A stretch of DNA of 64,000 nucleotides from an uncultured beta proteobacterium (GCA_903822205.1 CAIJOK010000016.1:58612-122611); one strand, 5' to 3'. Counted from the stretch's first letter, positions 10,129-22,182 are shown. The notes: generated from the sequence alone by a model not told the origin. A program made the numbers and translations.

Positions 10129-10140
10129 GTCTAAACGGTT
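10108..10140. repeat. Right copy of the inverted repeat flanking the kinase module
   Basis: Reverse complement of the repeat at 9221-9253, including GGGTCTAAACGGTT at the outer end. It overlaps the right arm of the REP-like hairpin. The two copies define a unit of about 920 bp holding only the kinase and its small partner gene. Confidence 0.75.
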
Positions 10141-10305
10141 ACCTTGACGCTGTGTATTTTGTATTTGCGATCCCACGCCTTGGCATGGAAGCGATGAAGT
10201 GTCATTGTTGTAAATAAGTTACATGCTCAATAAGTATGATTAACGTAGCGCCTTATGCAGTATCGACGTGCATTGTTTGAAAAATTTAACAAAATATATT
10301 GTATG

Positions 10306-11658
10306 TTATTTATTGTTGTTCACATGGTGTGCCGCTTGCAGGGCACTGATGACAGCCCCTTCAAGCGTAGCGGGGTAAGGGCCGGCCACATAGTCGCCGC
10401 AGGCATACAGCCCGTCAGCAATGCGCCCGGGCGGGCGTACCAGGTTGGGTGTGCAGGCAAAGGTGGCGCGCTTTTCAACCACGGTTTGCACGGCTTGCAA
10501 GCAGATGCCCAACTGTGACCGTGCCTGGGCCAGCACCTGTTGCGTCACAGTGTGGTGATCACCCTCGCAGGCACTGGCCACCAACGCCAATAGCCCGGGC
10601 TGACCACCCATCTGGCCGCGATCAAAAACAAACTGAGCTGGCGCATCAGCTTGGCTGTGCAGCGCCAGCATGGGCTGGGGCAGGCGGGCATCAGCGCTGT
10701 AGGCGTAGACCGTGGCGATGGCCAAAAACCGCAGGGACTGCGCGATGCTGGCCCAATCGTGCATGGCGCTGGCGCTTGTTTTTGCGGCAAAAGGGGCTGA
10801 CCGGACAAGCACCTCAGCCGCATCTGAGGCTGAGGTGGCCATCACAACGGCATCAAAGCATTCGCCCTGAACTTGCCATTGCCCCGCATTGCCGGCATCT
10901 TGAGTGGTCTGTATGGGTTGAAAGGGCTGAGGGGGCTGAATTTGCTGCACTCTTTGCCCCAGACGCACCAGGCCGCCGCGCTGCTGTAGCCATTGCACAG
11001 CCGCCGCCGGAAAGAGTGCCGTCAAGTCCACCCGTGGCAGCAGCAAATGAGAGCCTTTCGATACACCGGGTGCGCCCAGCAAGGCATCGTGCATCACCCG
11101 CAAAAATGTCCGTCCGCAGGCCATATCAGGGGGTGTGTTGAGCGCCGACACACACAGCGGAGCGATCAAACCCGCCATGATGGCAGGGGGCAGGCTGCGG
11201 CACAGGTCCGTCACCGACAGACGTGCGTCGCACACAAACCCTTTGACCGCCCAGCCCGCCGATACGCGCAAAAGCGAGCATTTGTCGGCCAGTGACCAGC
11301 CTGTCGCCCCAAGAATGCCGCCCAGTGCATCCAGCGGTGCGGGCAGCTTGGCAAACTGTAGGCCGCGTCCATCGGGCCATCGCAGGGTCATGGGCAGATC
11401 AAGCAAGCAATCGCGGGGGTCCATGCCCACCTGGCGCATCACAGCCAGGGTGTGGGTATAGGCCCCGATCAGGATGTGCTGACCGTTGTCCAGACAGGCC
11501 TGTGTGCCATCAGGCAGACAGTAAGGTGCAGGCAAGGTTCTGGCTCTGCCGCCCACGTGGTGCGAGGCCTCAAAAACCACCACGGTGTGACCGGCATCGG
11601 TCAGGTAAACGGCTGCGGCCAGGCCCGCCCAGCCGGCCCCGATGATGGCGACCTTCAT
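10306..11658 (-). CDS. hpnE: Hydroxysqualene dehydroxylase, FAD-dependent
   Basis: Removes the hydroxyl group from hydroxysqualene to give squalene in the HpnC-HpnD-HpnE route to hopanoids. The protein opens with the FAD-binding motif AIIGAGWAGLAAA and contains VFEASHHVGGRART, both typical of phytoene-desaturase-like flavoproteins of this group. Near the C-terminus GLYACGDYVAGPYPATLEGAV is the second FAD-binding signature. ATG 11658 is chosen over a TTG five codons upstream because it has TGGGTGA about eight bases before it. hpnD lies upstream on the same strand; hpnC is not in the window. The spacer between hpnD and hpnE is about 140 bases, so they may have separate promoters. Confidence 0.92.
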   Translation of the reverse strand: MKVAIIGAGWAGLAAAVYLTDAGHTVVVFEASHHVGGRARTLPAPYCLPDGTQACLDNGQHILIGAYTHTLAVMRQVGMDPRDCLLDLPMTLRWPDGRGLQFAKLPAPLDALGGILGATGWSLADKCSLLRVSAGWAVKGFVCDARLSVTDLCRSLPPAIMAGLIAPLCVSALNTPPDMACGRTFLRVMHDALLGAPGVSKGSHLLLPRVDLTALFPAAAVQWLQQRGGLVRLGQRVQQIQPPQPFQPIQTTQDAGNAGQWQVQGECFDAVVMATSASDAAEVLVRSAPFAAKTSASAMHDWASIAQSLRFLAIATVYAYSADARLPQPMLALHSQADAPAQFVFDRGQMGGQPGLLALVASACEGDHHTVTQQVLAQARSQLGICLQAVQTVVEKRATFACTPNLVRPPGRIADGLYACGDYVAGPYPATLEGAVISALQAAHHVNNNK

Positions 11659-11800
11659 CGGTGGGTCACCCAAAAGCTACTAAAAAAAAAGTAATTTACC
11701 TTATTTATTGTGCGTGACGAGGCAGAATAGCGCGTCAATACTGCACAGTTGACTTGTTGGTACATTGATTTCAATGTAAAAACTTGTTGTTGATCGATCA

Positions 11801-12643
11801 TCACAAACGTCCCAGGGCCTGAACCTTCCAGGCCAGCCACAGTTTGCGCAAAGGAGTCAGGCTGATGCGCTGGTGCAAGACTTGAAACTGGTCGCGTTCC
11901 ATCTCGCCAAGCAGGGCACGGTAAATACTGGCCATCATCAGGCCGGGCTTTTGGGCACGGCGGTCTGCGGCGGGCAAAAGCGCCAGCGCCTGGTCATAAA
12001 CATCTTGGGCGCGACGCGCCTGAAAACGCATCAGCGCCGTAAAACGGTCTGAATAGACCCCGTTCAAAATCTCTGGAACGGTCACGCCAAACTGTTTCAA
12101 CTCGTCCATTGGCAGGTAGATGCGCCCACGCCTGGCATCTTCGCCCACGTCGCGAATGATGTTGGTCAGTTGCAGTGCCTGTCCCAGCAGGTGGGCATAG
12201 TCTGTGGTTTGGGGGGCGGCCTGGCCAAAAATCTGCGCGGCAACCTCACCCACCACGCCCGCCACCAGATGGCAATAGCGCTGCAAACTGGCGTAGTCCA
12301 GATAGCGGTTTTGCTGCAAGTCCATCTGGCAGCCCGAGATGATCGCCAGCAGGTGGCGCGCCTCTATGCCATAGTCCTTGCACAAAGGCATGATCGCCTG
12401 CATCACCTTGTGCGACGGTGCCCCACCGGCAAATGAGCGCGTGACCTCGGTACGCCACCAGTCCAGTTTGCCAGCAGCCGTACCGTGGTCTGATGTGTTA
12501 TCGACCACATCATCCACCTCACGGCAAAACGCATAAAACGCTGTGATGGCGGCACGCCTTGGGGCGGGCAAAAACAAAAATGCGTAATAAAAACTGCTGC
12601 CTGATGCGGCGGCTTTTTGCGATACGTAGTCTTGAGGTGTCAT
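11801..12643 (-). CDS. hpnD: Presqualene diphosphate synthase
   Basis: Condenses two farnesyl diphosphates to presqualene diphosphate, the first step of hopanoid squalene synthesis. The two Asp-rich Mg-diphosphate sites of squalene/phytoene synthases are visible: REVDDVVDN near residue 41 and NIIRDVGEDARRGRIYLP near residue 160. Length (280 residues) fits HpnD. The N-terminal SSFYYAFLFLPAPRR is characteristic. It is followed by hpnE on the same strand, which supports HpnD over a carotenoid phytoene synthase. Hopanoids would stabilise the membranes. HpnC and the squalene cyclase Shc must lie elsewhere if the route is complete. Confidence 0.92.
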   Translation of the reverse strand: MTPQDYVSQKAAASGSSFYYAFLFLPAPRRAAITAFYAFCREVDDVVDNTSDHGTAAGKLDWWRTEVTRSFAGGAPSHKVMQAIMPLCKDYGIEARHLLAIISGCQMDLQQNRYLDYASLQRYCHLVAGVVGEVAAQIFGQAAPQTTDYAHLLGQALQLTNIIRDVGEDARRGRIYLPMDELKQFGVTVPEILNGVYSDRFTALMRFQARRAQDVYDQALALLPAADRRAQKPGLMMASIYRALLGEMERDQFQVLHQRISLTPLRKLWLAWKVQALGRL

Positions 12644-12716
12644 GGCGGGGCGGTAGATCAGTGCAACGGTTCAACGGGATGTCGCTGTAGGTGCGTACCG
12701 GCCCGCGCAAGAAAAC

Positions 12717-15050
<2,334 letters not shown>

Positions 15051-15057
15051 CAGACAG

Positions 15058-16128
15058 ATGATTTTTAATATTATTGAGCCTACCCTGAATGATTACACGG
15101 GGCATTGTTATAGTTTGGTAAAAACGATTGTACAGGCCGCACCGACTTCAGACATCTGCATTTGGGCGGGCCGTCACAGTGGCGCATTCTGGAAAAACAA
15201 GGGGCAGATAAAGCCCTATTTTTTTCGCCCATTGCGCAAAATGCAAAGTTATATTTTGTATCATCGGTTACTGAAATCACATGGCAAAATATTAGTATCA
15301 ACGGCTGGCACTTTCGATTTGGTGATGATCAACTGGGCTGCCCATGGCCTGATCCCTCCCAATAAAGTGTATTTTTATATTCACTGGCTGGGTTGCAAAA
15401 CATCAAAATCTGATATCTTGGCACAAATGGCCAAAAAGCAGCCTCATGTGGAGATTTTGTGTACGACAGAATCTGTCACCGCGTTTTTTAGAGGGCTGGG
15501 GTTTAGGGCAAGCACTGTGGCTTATCCATGCACCCTGGGTGATACCGCCATTCAGCCGTCGCGAACCTTCAAACACTTGCTGGTCGCAGGTGCGGCGCGG
15601 ATGGACAAGGGCATCGACCGCATCGCAGATTTGGTCGAACACTTGGCGCTGACCCATGCGCAGTGGCCATTGTTGGTTCAAACCTCGGCGGGGCACCAGG
15701 CACAGCACGGGGCCAACGTAGGGTTTGAATTGAACCGCATCACACAATCCGGCTACGGCCCTTTGACCTTGCTCAGCCAAACATTGGCACCACCGGACTA
15801 CCGTGCATTGTTTGCAGGTGGCATCAGCCTTCAACCCTACTCTCTGCTTGACTTTGAAGACAGGGTCAGTGGCGTGACACTGGACGCACTCACAGCGGGG
15901 TGTCCCGTCATCGTCACCGCCAACACGTGGTCTGGCCGTGCGGTCATGCAACACGATGCGGGTGTCGTCTGCGATGATGTATCGCCCTCCGTCCTGCAAC
16001 AAGCGATCAGCCACATCTTAAGTGATTACGAGGGGTATGCCGCACGGGCTGCACTGGCGGGTCGTGCGATCCTTCACACGCACTCTGCTGCCTCCATGAT
16101 GGACGTGATTTTTGAACGTAAGACTTAG
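15058..16128 (+). CDS. Glycosyltransferase, GT4-like
   Basis: A 356-residue protein with two-domain GT-B layout. The C-terminal half shows LLVAGAARMDKGIDRIADL, then LQPYSLLDFEDRVSGVTLDALTAGCPVIVT, the donor-binding pattern of group 1 (GT4) transferases with a conserved acidic residue. The N-terminal half has no clear family motif and is AT-richer. ATG 15058 follows the upstream glycosyltransferase stop by 7 bases, with GACAG upstream as a weak ribosome site. The pair probably builds LPS core or O-antigen sugars; donor and acceptor are unknown. Its stop codon TAG lies inside the 9-bp target duplication of the MITE-like element, so the insertion left the protein end intact. Confidence 0.82.
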   Translation: MIFNIIEPTLNDYTGHCYSLVKTIVQAAPTSDICIWAGRHSGAFWKNKGQIKPYFFRPLRKMQSYILYHRLLKSHGKILVSTAGTFDLVMINWAAHGLIPPNKVYFYIHWLGCKTSKSDILAQMAKKQPHVEILCTTESVTAFFRGLGFRASTVAYPCTLGDTAIQPSRTFKHLLVAGAARMDKGIDRIADLVEHLALTHAQWPLLVQTSAGHQAQHGANVGFELNRITQSGYGPLTLLSQTLAPPDYRALFAGGISLQPYSLLDFEDRVSGVTLDALTAGCPVIVTANTWSGRAVMQHDAGVVCDDVSPSVLQQAISHILSDYEGYAARAALAGRAILHTHSAASMMDVIFERKT

Positions 16129-16269
16129 AAAACTCCACTTTAGACTCTCGAAGATTTATTGAACAAAATCAATGACTTGACGGAATCAGAACTTTTTCTA
16201 CATTGTTATTAGAAATCAACAAGTTAGCTCTTCATGATGTGCTGAATGTCTAAAGTGGAGCTTAGAAAA
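16124..16269. mobile_element. MITE-like element, 128 bp, with 9-bp target duplication
   Basis: The element spans 16133-16260. Its ends, ctccactttagac (16133-16145) and gtctaaagtggag (16248-16260), are perfect 13-bp inverted repeats. Immediately outside, cttagaaaa occurs on both sides (16124-16132 and 16261-16269) as a perfect 9-bp direct repeat, the signature of transposition. The interior is AT-rich with no open frame of useful length, so the element is non-autonomous and must be moved by a transposase encoded elsewhere. A 9-bp duplication is known for several insertion sequence families; I cannot name the parent. It sits exactly at the glycosyltransferase stop codon and upstream of the phytochrome gene. 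Confidence 0.88.
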
Positions 16270-16346
16270 CAGATCGGCATGTTTCATGCGTGGCATGTCC
16301 CTCAAACATTTTGTCGTCTATTTTCAATCAGATTCAAGGTATAGAA

Positions 16347-16850
16347 ATGATAAATACTTCGCCTCAACCAACCAATGCCACCGCATTATTATTAAACGAT
16401 GAAATTGACCTGACCCAATGTGATCGTGAACCCGTACAGTTTATGGGTGCCATTAAAAATCACGGGGTTCTGCTCGTGCTTTCAAGTGAAGAGGGCCTGG
16501 TGCTGGGTGCCAGTGCCAACATCGAATCCAATTTTGAGATACCCATCGCTTCATTGCGTCAGCAGCAACCCATCCACCTCTTTGGACAAGAAGTTTGGGC
16601 GGCCATGTGGGCCAAGCTGCTACTTCTTGAAAATAACCAACCGCCGGTGTATTTTGGACAGAAGAAAATCCAAACCAAACCAAAACAACAACAACAACAA
16701 CAACAACAACCCATTTGGCATGGTACGAAGTGTTCGCCCATCGCTCTGATTCTTATTATCTGCTTGAATTTGAAGCCACGCCTGTACAAGCGGTTGATCG
16801 CAAAACCAGCGAGATTTTTATTCAGATCAATCAGTGCCTCGCCACCTTGA
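16347..16850 (+). pseudogene. Bacteriophytochrome N-terminal fragment (PAS domain), frameshifted
   Basis: Encodes the N-terminal extension and PAS domain of a bacteriophytochrome. LTQCDREPVQFMGAIKNHG matches the family start, where this cysteine binds biliverdin. The ATG at 16347 has AAGGT seven bases upstream. The frame runs through eight consecutive CAA (Gln) codons at 16686-16709; beyond about 16710 it loses family resemblance and ends at 16850. The rest of the protein continues in the -1 frame from about 16661-16715, so one indel in this stretch splits the gene. I see no canonical slippery heptamer, so mutation or a base error is likelier than programmed frameshifting. A whole-unit change of the CAA repeat cannot by itself explain it. 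Confidence 0.8.
16686..16709. repeat. CAA trinucleotide repeat, eight copies
   Basis: Eight perfect CAA units within the phytochrome gene, encoding Gln in the upstream frame (Thr in the downstream frame). It lies at or beside the point where the reading frame is lost. Confidence 0.95.
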
Positions 16851-19800
16851 AATCTGCTGATTCCTGGATTCAAGGAATGACTTTGGCGACGCAGGAATTA
16901 AGACGCTTGACTGGTTTTGATACGGTTCTCGGTATGCATATACTGGATGATGGATCTTTTCAAGCCGTTGCCGAAGCCAAAAATTCGATATTTTCATCCT
17001 TTTTGAACAAACGTTTTCCACGTTCAGACATTCCAGAACCCGGGCGACGAAAAATGGTTTTGATGCCATCCCAATACGACCCTGAGCTTGATGAATACCC
17101 CGTCCCCATCAAGATGTTGGTTGACGAATTGGATGCCACACAGATCAATATGGAACGTGCATCGTTGCGCAGTTTATCGCGGGTGTGCGTTCAGTATTAT
17201 AAAAATTTGGGGGTTCGTACAAGATTTTTGCTGTCACTGGTACAAGATGGGCATTTGTGGGGTTTTTTTTCTTTTTGGAACGCTACGCCACTTGATTTGA
17301 GTTATACCGAACGGGTGGCTTACCAAACATTTGCAGAAGCGGCTGGATTGTTACTGGCGGAGAAAAGAAAAAGCACCCAACAAAAGAAATTGCTTGATGC
17401 AAAACGAAAAATCAGCCATTTCAGTGTCGCAAATGCGTGGGGTGGCGGATTGTTGAGTTATGGTGATTTTTTGGCGGCTCAGGCTTTGGATATGCTTGAT
17501 GCGGGTGGCATCGCCATTTTTACTGTCGAAAAGATTTTTTCTGTGGGTACTGTCCCTTCAGAGTCTTATATTCACTCTCTGGTTCCATGGCTTGAACTAG
17601 GCAATGGGATTTACCACACGGACAGCCTTCCAGCCCTGATGCCCACAAATATCCATGCAAACGATACTGGGTGTGCAACCGGTCTGCTGGCCGCTAAACT
17701 ATTAGGACCCAAACAGTATTTAATGGCGTTTCGACCTGAGTGGATACAGGAAGTGCGCTGGGCCGGAGACCCCAAAAAACCGGTGGAATTTGATACACAG
17801 AACGGAACCCTTCGATTGACACCACGGGGTTCATTTGAGGAGTGGAAAGAAGTCGTGCGAGGTCGGTCACGTCCATGGGAAGACGCGGATATCGAGACCA
17901 TGGAAGATTTGCGCACGGCAGTCGTTATGGCCGATGCCAAGTGCTTGGCCGAATCGGCCAATCAGGCAAAAAGTGCATTTTTAGCCAACATGAGCCACGA
18001 GATACGCACCCCCATGAATGCCATTTTGGGACTGGCCCAGGTACTGGAGAATGGGATGGTTCATGGTGAGGCGCAGAATTTGATCAAAAAAATCAGATCT
18101 GCTGGACATAGCCTGCTGAGTCTCATCAACGACATTCTCGATTTTTCAAGAATTGAAGCCAGTCGATTGGATATTGAGCATATACCCTTTTATTTGGGTG
18201 ATATCCTTAATCGTTTGTCAACCGTGATGTCCACCAACCTCGGCAGCAAAGATATTGACCTGAGTATTGTGCCGCCACTTGGCGCTGATGCGCTGATGGG
18301 TGACCCTCTGCGGCTTGAGCAGGTGTTACTGAATTTGACCGGCAATGCCATCAAATTTACCGAACGTGGCCATATTTGCGTTGCCATTGACATCACCGAA
18401 CAGGATGTGCGCAGCATCACCTTGCGCTTCACTGTCAAAGACACCGGCATGGGCATTCCAGTGGAACGTCAAAGCGAACTGTTTGAACCTTTTACTCAAT
18501 CTGACGTATCGACCACACGACGTTTTGGTGGCACTGGACTCGGATTGGCCATATGTCATCGTTTGGTGACGTTGATGGGGGGCGAACTCAGCGTTTGCAG
18601 TGCGCCGGAAAAAGGGAGCGCGTTTGGGTTCACGTTGAACTTTGATCGGCTTGCGGACACTGAAGGCTCGATTCCATCATTGGTTGGGCTGGATGTGCTG
18701 ATCGCAGACGACAGTCCTGTGGCCTTGGATGCCCTGCGAGCAACGGTAGCGTCCTTGGGCTGGCAAGCAAGCACTGTCGTTAGCGGCGAAGCTGCCATCA
18801 ACTTGGTCTTGACCCGGGATAGAACGCAGCGTACCCACGAGGTGTTGCTACTGGACTGGCAAATGCCCGGAATGGACGGCCTGGCTGTGGCCAAAGCCAT
18901 CCGCGATGCCCTGCCGGACAGTTTTATCCCTATCCTGATCACGGCCACGGCGCTTTCCCGAGAGCGGATATTGGCCAGGCCCGAGAGCCGCTATGTGGAC
19001 GGCATATTGACCAAGCCGGTGACCCCTTCCAGTTTGCACGATGCCGTCGCCGATGCCATTCGTTCAAAACGGGGGGGGAAAGTCCCGGGTCTGTTGCCTG
19101 AAATTTTGCACAACAAACGGCTGTCCGGTTTGCATATCCTGGTGGTGGATGACAGCGACATCAATCGCGAAGTGACGTGGTACATCCTGAGCGGTGAGGG
19201 TGCCATGGTGACTTTGTCCAGCGATGGACAGCAGGCACTCGACTGGTTGCAGGCTCACCCTGGCGATGTGCATGTCGTTTTGATGGATGTCCAAATGCCT
19301 GTCATGGATGGTTATGAGGCTACCCGTGCGATTCGCCGTGCCGCACCAGAACTGGCCAAAATACCGGTGATTGCCCTGACTGCGTGTGCCTTCAAATCAG
19401 ACCAAGACGCAGCCAAAGACGCTGGAATGACCGATTTCATCGCAAAACCCTTCGAAGCCGATGCCCTGGTCAAACTGATTCAAAAAGTCACCTCCTGGCG
19501 CAGTGATACCAAGGAAACTGAGGAAGAATCTTCGCAAGTGACGATTGAAGCTTCTCAAAATCACGATCTGCCAGGTCTCAATTTGGAACGTGGATTAAGT
19601 ATCTGGAGAGATGCTGCGGTATACCAAGATTACCTGCGAAAGTTCGCAATTAAGTACGGAGATTGTCATCAACAGTTCATGATACTTGCACCTGAAGAAA
19701 GTGTGGCACTGGCGCATAAACTTAAAGGAGTCGCCGTCACAATGGGGTTGGACGACGTGGTTGCTGTTGTTCATGACATCGAGCAGAAATTACGAGAAGG

Positions 19801-19900
19801 CACATCAATTGTCACAGATTGTGATCGCTTACAAGAAAATATCGGTATTGCTTTAAGAAGTATTGATCTCTACGCACGCACCCACCCTGCGTGTGAATGA
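16715..19900 (+). CDS. Bacteriophytochrome hybrid histidine kinase, main part
   Basis: Contains, in order: the end of the PAS domain ([15 protein letters not shown]), a GAF domain with the RFPRSDIP motif, a PHY domain with tongue motif PRGSFEEW and RGRSRPW, a histidine kinase with H-box [15 protein letters not shown] and ATPase domain ([12 protein letters not shown]), two receiver domains ([25 protein letters not shown]) and a C-terminal HPt domain (LAHKLKGVA). It is therefore a complete internal phosphorelay. Two conserved chromophore-pocket histidines appear replaced: [10 protein letters not shown] in place of HMQYLRNMGV, and SFWNATP where family members have ACHHxTP. The first possible start in this frame is TTG 16715, a poor start, so the protein depends on repair of the upstream frameshift. 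A hairpin terminator follows immediately. No heme oxygenase gene is nearby. Confidence 0.88.
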   Translation: MAWYEVFAHRSDSYYLLEFEATPVQAVDRKTSEIFIQINQCLATLKSADSWIQGMTLATQELRRLTGFDTVLGMHILDDGSFQAVAEAKNSIFSSFLNKRFPRSDIPEPGRRKMVLMPSQYDPELDEYPVPIKMLVDELDATQINMERASLRSLSRVCVQYYKNLGVRTRFLLSLVQDGHLWGFFSFWNATPLDLSYTERVAYQTFAEAAGLLLAEKRKSTQQKKLLDAKRKISHFSVANAWGGGLLSYGDFLAAQALDMLDAGGIAIFTVEKIFSVGTVPSESYIHSLVPWLELGNGIYHTDSLPALMPTNIHANDTGCATGLLAAKLLGPKQYLMAFRPEWIQEVRWAGDPKKPVEFDTQNGTLRLTPRGSFEEWKEVVRGRSRPWEDADIETMEDLRTAVVMADAKCLAESANQAKSAFLANMSHEIRTPMNAILGLAQVLENGMVHGEAQNLIKKIRSAGHSLLSLINDILDFSRIEASRLDIEHIPFYLGDILNRLSTVMSTNLGSKDIDLSIVPPLGADALMGDPLRLEQVLLNLTGNAIKFTERGHICVAIDITEQDVRSITLRFTVKDTGMGIPVERQSELFEPFTQSDVSTTRRFGGTGLGLAICHRLVTLMGGELSVCSAPEKGSAFGFTLNFDRLADTEGSIPSLVGLDVLIADDSPVALDALRATVASLGWQASTVVSGEAAINLVLTRDRTQRTHEVLLLDWQMPGMDGLAVAKAIRDALPDSFIPILITATALSRERILARPESRYVDGILTKPVTPSSLHDAVADAIRSKRGGKVPGLLPEILHNKRLSGLHILVVDDSDINREVTWYILSGEGAMVTLSSDGQQALDWLQAHPGDVHVVLMDVQMPVMDGYEATRAIRRAAPELAKIPVIALTACAFKSDQDAAKDAGMTDFIAKPFEADALVKLIQKVTSWRSDTKETEEESSQVTIEASQNHDLPGLNLERGLSIWRDAAVYQDYLRKFAIKYGDCHQQFMILAPEESVALAHKLKGVAVTMGLDDVVAVVHDIEQKLREGTSIVTDCDRLQENIGIALRSIDLYARTHPACE

Positions 19901-19901
19901 A

Positions 19902-19935
19902 AAAGGCCTACAAGAATCGCTCCTTGTAGGCCTTT
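19902..19935. terminator. Bidirectional hairpin terminator
   Basis: A perfect 13-bp stem, aaaggcctacaag (19902-19914) and cttgtaggccttt (19923-19935), with an 8-base loop. It has A-rich sequence on its left and ends in CTTT on its right, just after the phytochrome stop and just downstream of the converging tRNA-Pro gene, so it can serve both. Confidence 0.85.
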
Positions 19936-19946
19936 GTACTGTTTCT

Positions 19947-20023
<77 letters not shown>

Positions 20024-20192
20024 ACTTGACGCATTGTAGCGGCTCACATTTTTCGCCAATTGCACACAAAAGACTGACCCGTGTGCAGTGTATCGGTGTG
20101 GGCCGAATTGATAATCAGCGACTTTGCCGCCGCTTTAGCCCTCCCCTGTGGGGCTTTGCATCCTTTTTGCCTACCTAAAACCTACCTTTGAC

Positions 20193-21347
20193 ATGATGGC
20201 TCTGACACATCGATCGCGCTTTAGCATTGTCACCTTGGTGCTTACCTTGGCCGCATCTTTCGTCGGCTGCGGCAAAGAGCCTGGCAGCCGCCCTGTAATT
20301 TCCCCTCAACCTATGGTCTTGACGCCGACCCAGCCTGCGCCTCTCAGGGTAGCGTTTGCCTATGTGGGGCCTGTGGGTGATGGTGGCTGGACCTTTGCCC
20401 ATGACAATGGCCGAAAAGCCCTTGAGAAAGAATTTGGCGACAAAGTGGTCACCTCGTTTGTTGAAAACATGCCCGAGTCTGCCGATGTTGAACAAGAGTT
20501 TCGCAAGATGGTGGCACAAAAGAACCAGTTGATTTTTGGAACCACCTTTGGCTACATGCAGCCCATGCTTAAAGTGGCGATCGACAACCCATCGGTGCGG
20601 TTTGAGCACGCCACTGGCAACACGCAAACTTCCAACCTGCGCACCTACGCCAGCCGCACTTACGAAAGCGCCTACATGGCCGGCGTGATCGCAGGCCAGA
20701 TGACAAAACGCAACATGCTGGGGGTCGTTGCCTCCATCCCGATCCCTGAGGTTTTTCGCAATATCAACAGCTTTGCCCTGGGTGCCAAGAGCAGCAACCC
20801 CACCATCAAAATCAGGGTGGTCTGGACCAACGGCTGGTTTAACCCTCCCAAGGAAGCCCTGGCGGCCGCACAACTGATCGATGCGGGGGCCGACGTTTTG
20901 TTTCAGAACACCGACTCTCCAGCAGTACTGAAAACTGCTGAGACACGGGGCATTCGCGCCTTTGGTTGGGACTCTGACATGACGACCTATGCCCCCAAGG
21001 CCCATTTGGCATCGTGTGTGATCAACTGGGGACCGTATTACATCTGGACTGTTCGTCAAGCGCTGGACGGCAAATGGTTTGGCAATGCCAATGCCTGGTG
21101 GGGTGTCAAAGAAGGCGCGATCGACTTGGTGTCGGTCGCCAACGATGTTCCTGCGGATACGGTGGCACGGGTGCAGCATGTCAAAAAGGGACTGATCGAC
21201 GGCAGCTTTGAGATATGGAAAGGCCCTCTCACGGACAACACCGGCAAAGTGGTTCTGGCCGCAGGCATGGTGGCTGACGACCCCTTTTTGAACAACATGC
21301 GTTTTTGGGTACAAGGCATTGAAGGCAGCTTGCCGGCCCTAAAATAA
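20193..21347 (+). CDS. BMP/PnrA-family substrate-binding lipoprotein
   Basis: Predicted periplasmic binding protein of the basic membrane protein (BMP, PnrA, Med) family, which binds purine nucleosides or related ligands for ABC import. After an N-terminal signal with a lipobox-like FVGC, the mature part begins RVAFAYVGPVGDGGWTFAHDNGRK, the family signature, and continues with FGTTFGYMQPMLKVA and AYMAGVIAGQMTKRN. ATG 20193 or 20196 is chosen since the upstream frame is not signal-like. The ABC permease and ATPase genes that usually accompany the protein are not adjacent, so it may work with a transporter encoded elsewhere. Confidence 0.88.
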   Translation: MMALTHRSRFSIVTLVLTLAASFVGCGKEPGSRPVISPQPMVLTPTQPAPLRVAFAYVGPVGDGGWTFAHDNGRKALEKEFGDKVVTSFVENMPESADVEQEFRKMVAQKNQLIFGTTFGYMQPMLKVAIDNPSVRFEHATGNTQTSNLRTYASRTYESAYMAGVIAGQMTKRNMLGVVASIPIPEVFRNINSFALGAKSSNPTIKIRVVWTNGWFNPPKEALAAAQLIDAGADVLFQNTDSPAVLKTAETRGIRAFGWDSDMTTYAPKAHLASCVINWGPYYIWTVRQALDGKWFGNANAWWGVKEGAIDLVSVANDVPADTVARVQHVKKGLIDGSFEIWKGPLTDNTGKVVLAAGMVADDPFLNNMRFWVQGIEGSLPALK

Positions 21348-21456
21348 ATTTTAATTAAATTATCTACATCATAAATATGATAACTATAGCGCACAATGCA
21401 CTACAGACGTGCGTTATCGTCGATAAACCAAACTTTTTGATGTTGTTAATTTATTG

Positions 21457-22182
21457 ATGATAAACACATTGGATACGAATTACAGCGACAGACTTCAACA
21501 AGTCCACAACAGAATTCACGCGGCGTGTCAGGGCTGTGGTCGTCCTGATTCATCGGTCACGCTTCTGGCGGTGTCCAAAACCTTGGGTATCGACGCAATT
21601 CAAGCGGCCCATGCTGCGGGGCAAACCGCCTTTGGCGAAAACTACATCCTTGAGGCCATCGCCAAAATCACCGCACTCAGCAGTCTGGCCGTGTCACCGC
21701 CCCTGCTGTGGCACTGCATTGGCCCCATTCAGAGCAACAAAACCCGCCTGGTGGCCGAGCACTTTGATTGGGTTCATACGCTGGATCGCCTCAAAATTGC
21801 AGAGCGTTTGAGTGCCCAGCGCCCACCGCACTTGGGGCCGCTGCAAGTGTGCATTCAGGTCAATGCCGATGGCAGCCTCAGCAAGGCCGGCGTGCCGCCG
21901 TCTGAGGCCCTGGCACTGGCACAGGCCGTCGCAAAGTTGCCTCGTCTGCGACTGCGCGGGGTGATGAGCATCCCGGATGCGTCGGAAGATTTTGAAGCCA
22001 ACTGTGCTGTGTTTGCGCACGTTCATGCCATTTTTGATGCCTTAAATAACGTTGGCATGGGATTGGACACGCTGTCCATGGGCATGAGCGCAGACCTGGA
22101 GGCAGCCATCACTGCGGGCAGTACCTTGGTGCGGGTGGGCAGCGCCATTTTTGGCCAGCGCCCGCCGCACGCCAAGGGATGA
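21457..22182 (+). CDS. PLP homeostasis protein YggS (PROSC family)
   Basis: A 241-residue TIM-barrel protein binding pyridoxal phosphate, involved in vitamin B6 and amino-acid homeostasis. The PLP lysine is in LLAVSKT near residue 40, followed by FGENYILEA, WHCIGPIQSNK and, at the C-terminus, GMSADLEAAITAGSTLVRVGSAIFG, all diagnostic. The frame could begin at TTG 21454; ATG 21457 is more likely. It is usually beside pilT or proC; here it stands alone, convergent with coaX (51-base gap). Confidence 0.94.
   Translation: MINTLDTNYSDRLQQVHNRIHAACQGCGRPDSSVTLLAVSKTLGIDAIQAAHAAGQTAFGENYILEAIAKITALSSLAVSPPLLWHCIGPIQSNKTRLVAEHFDWVHTLDRLKIAERLSAQRPPHLGPLQVCIQVNADGSLSKAGVPPSEALALAQAVAKLPRLRLRGVMSIPDASEDFEANCAVFAHVHAIFDALNNVGMGLDTLSMGMSADLEAAITAGSTLVRVGSAIFGQRPPHAKG

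Noticed and set aside
16640-16720. Programmed -1 frameshifting to join the phytochrome halves
   Set aside because: No canonical X-XXY-YYZ slippery heptamer in the right phase and no clear stimulatory hairpin downstream; an indel is simpler.
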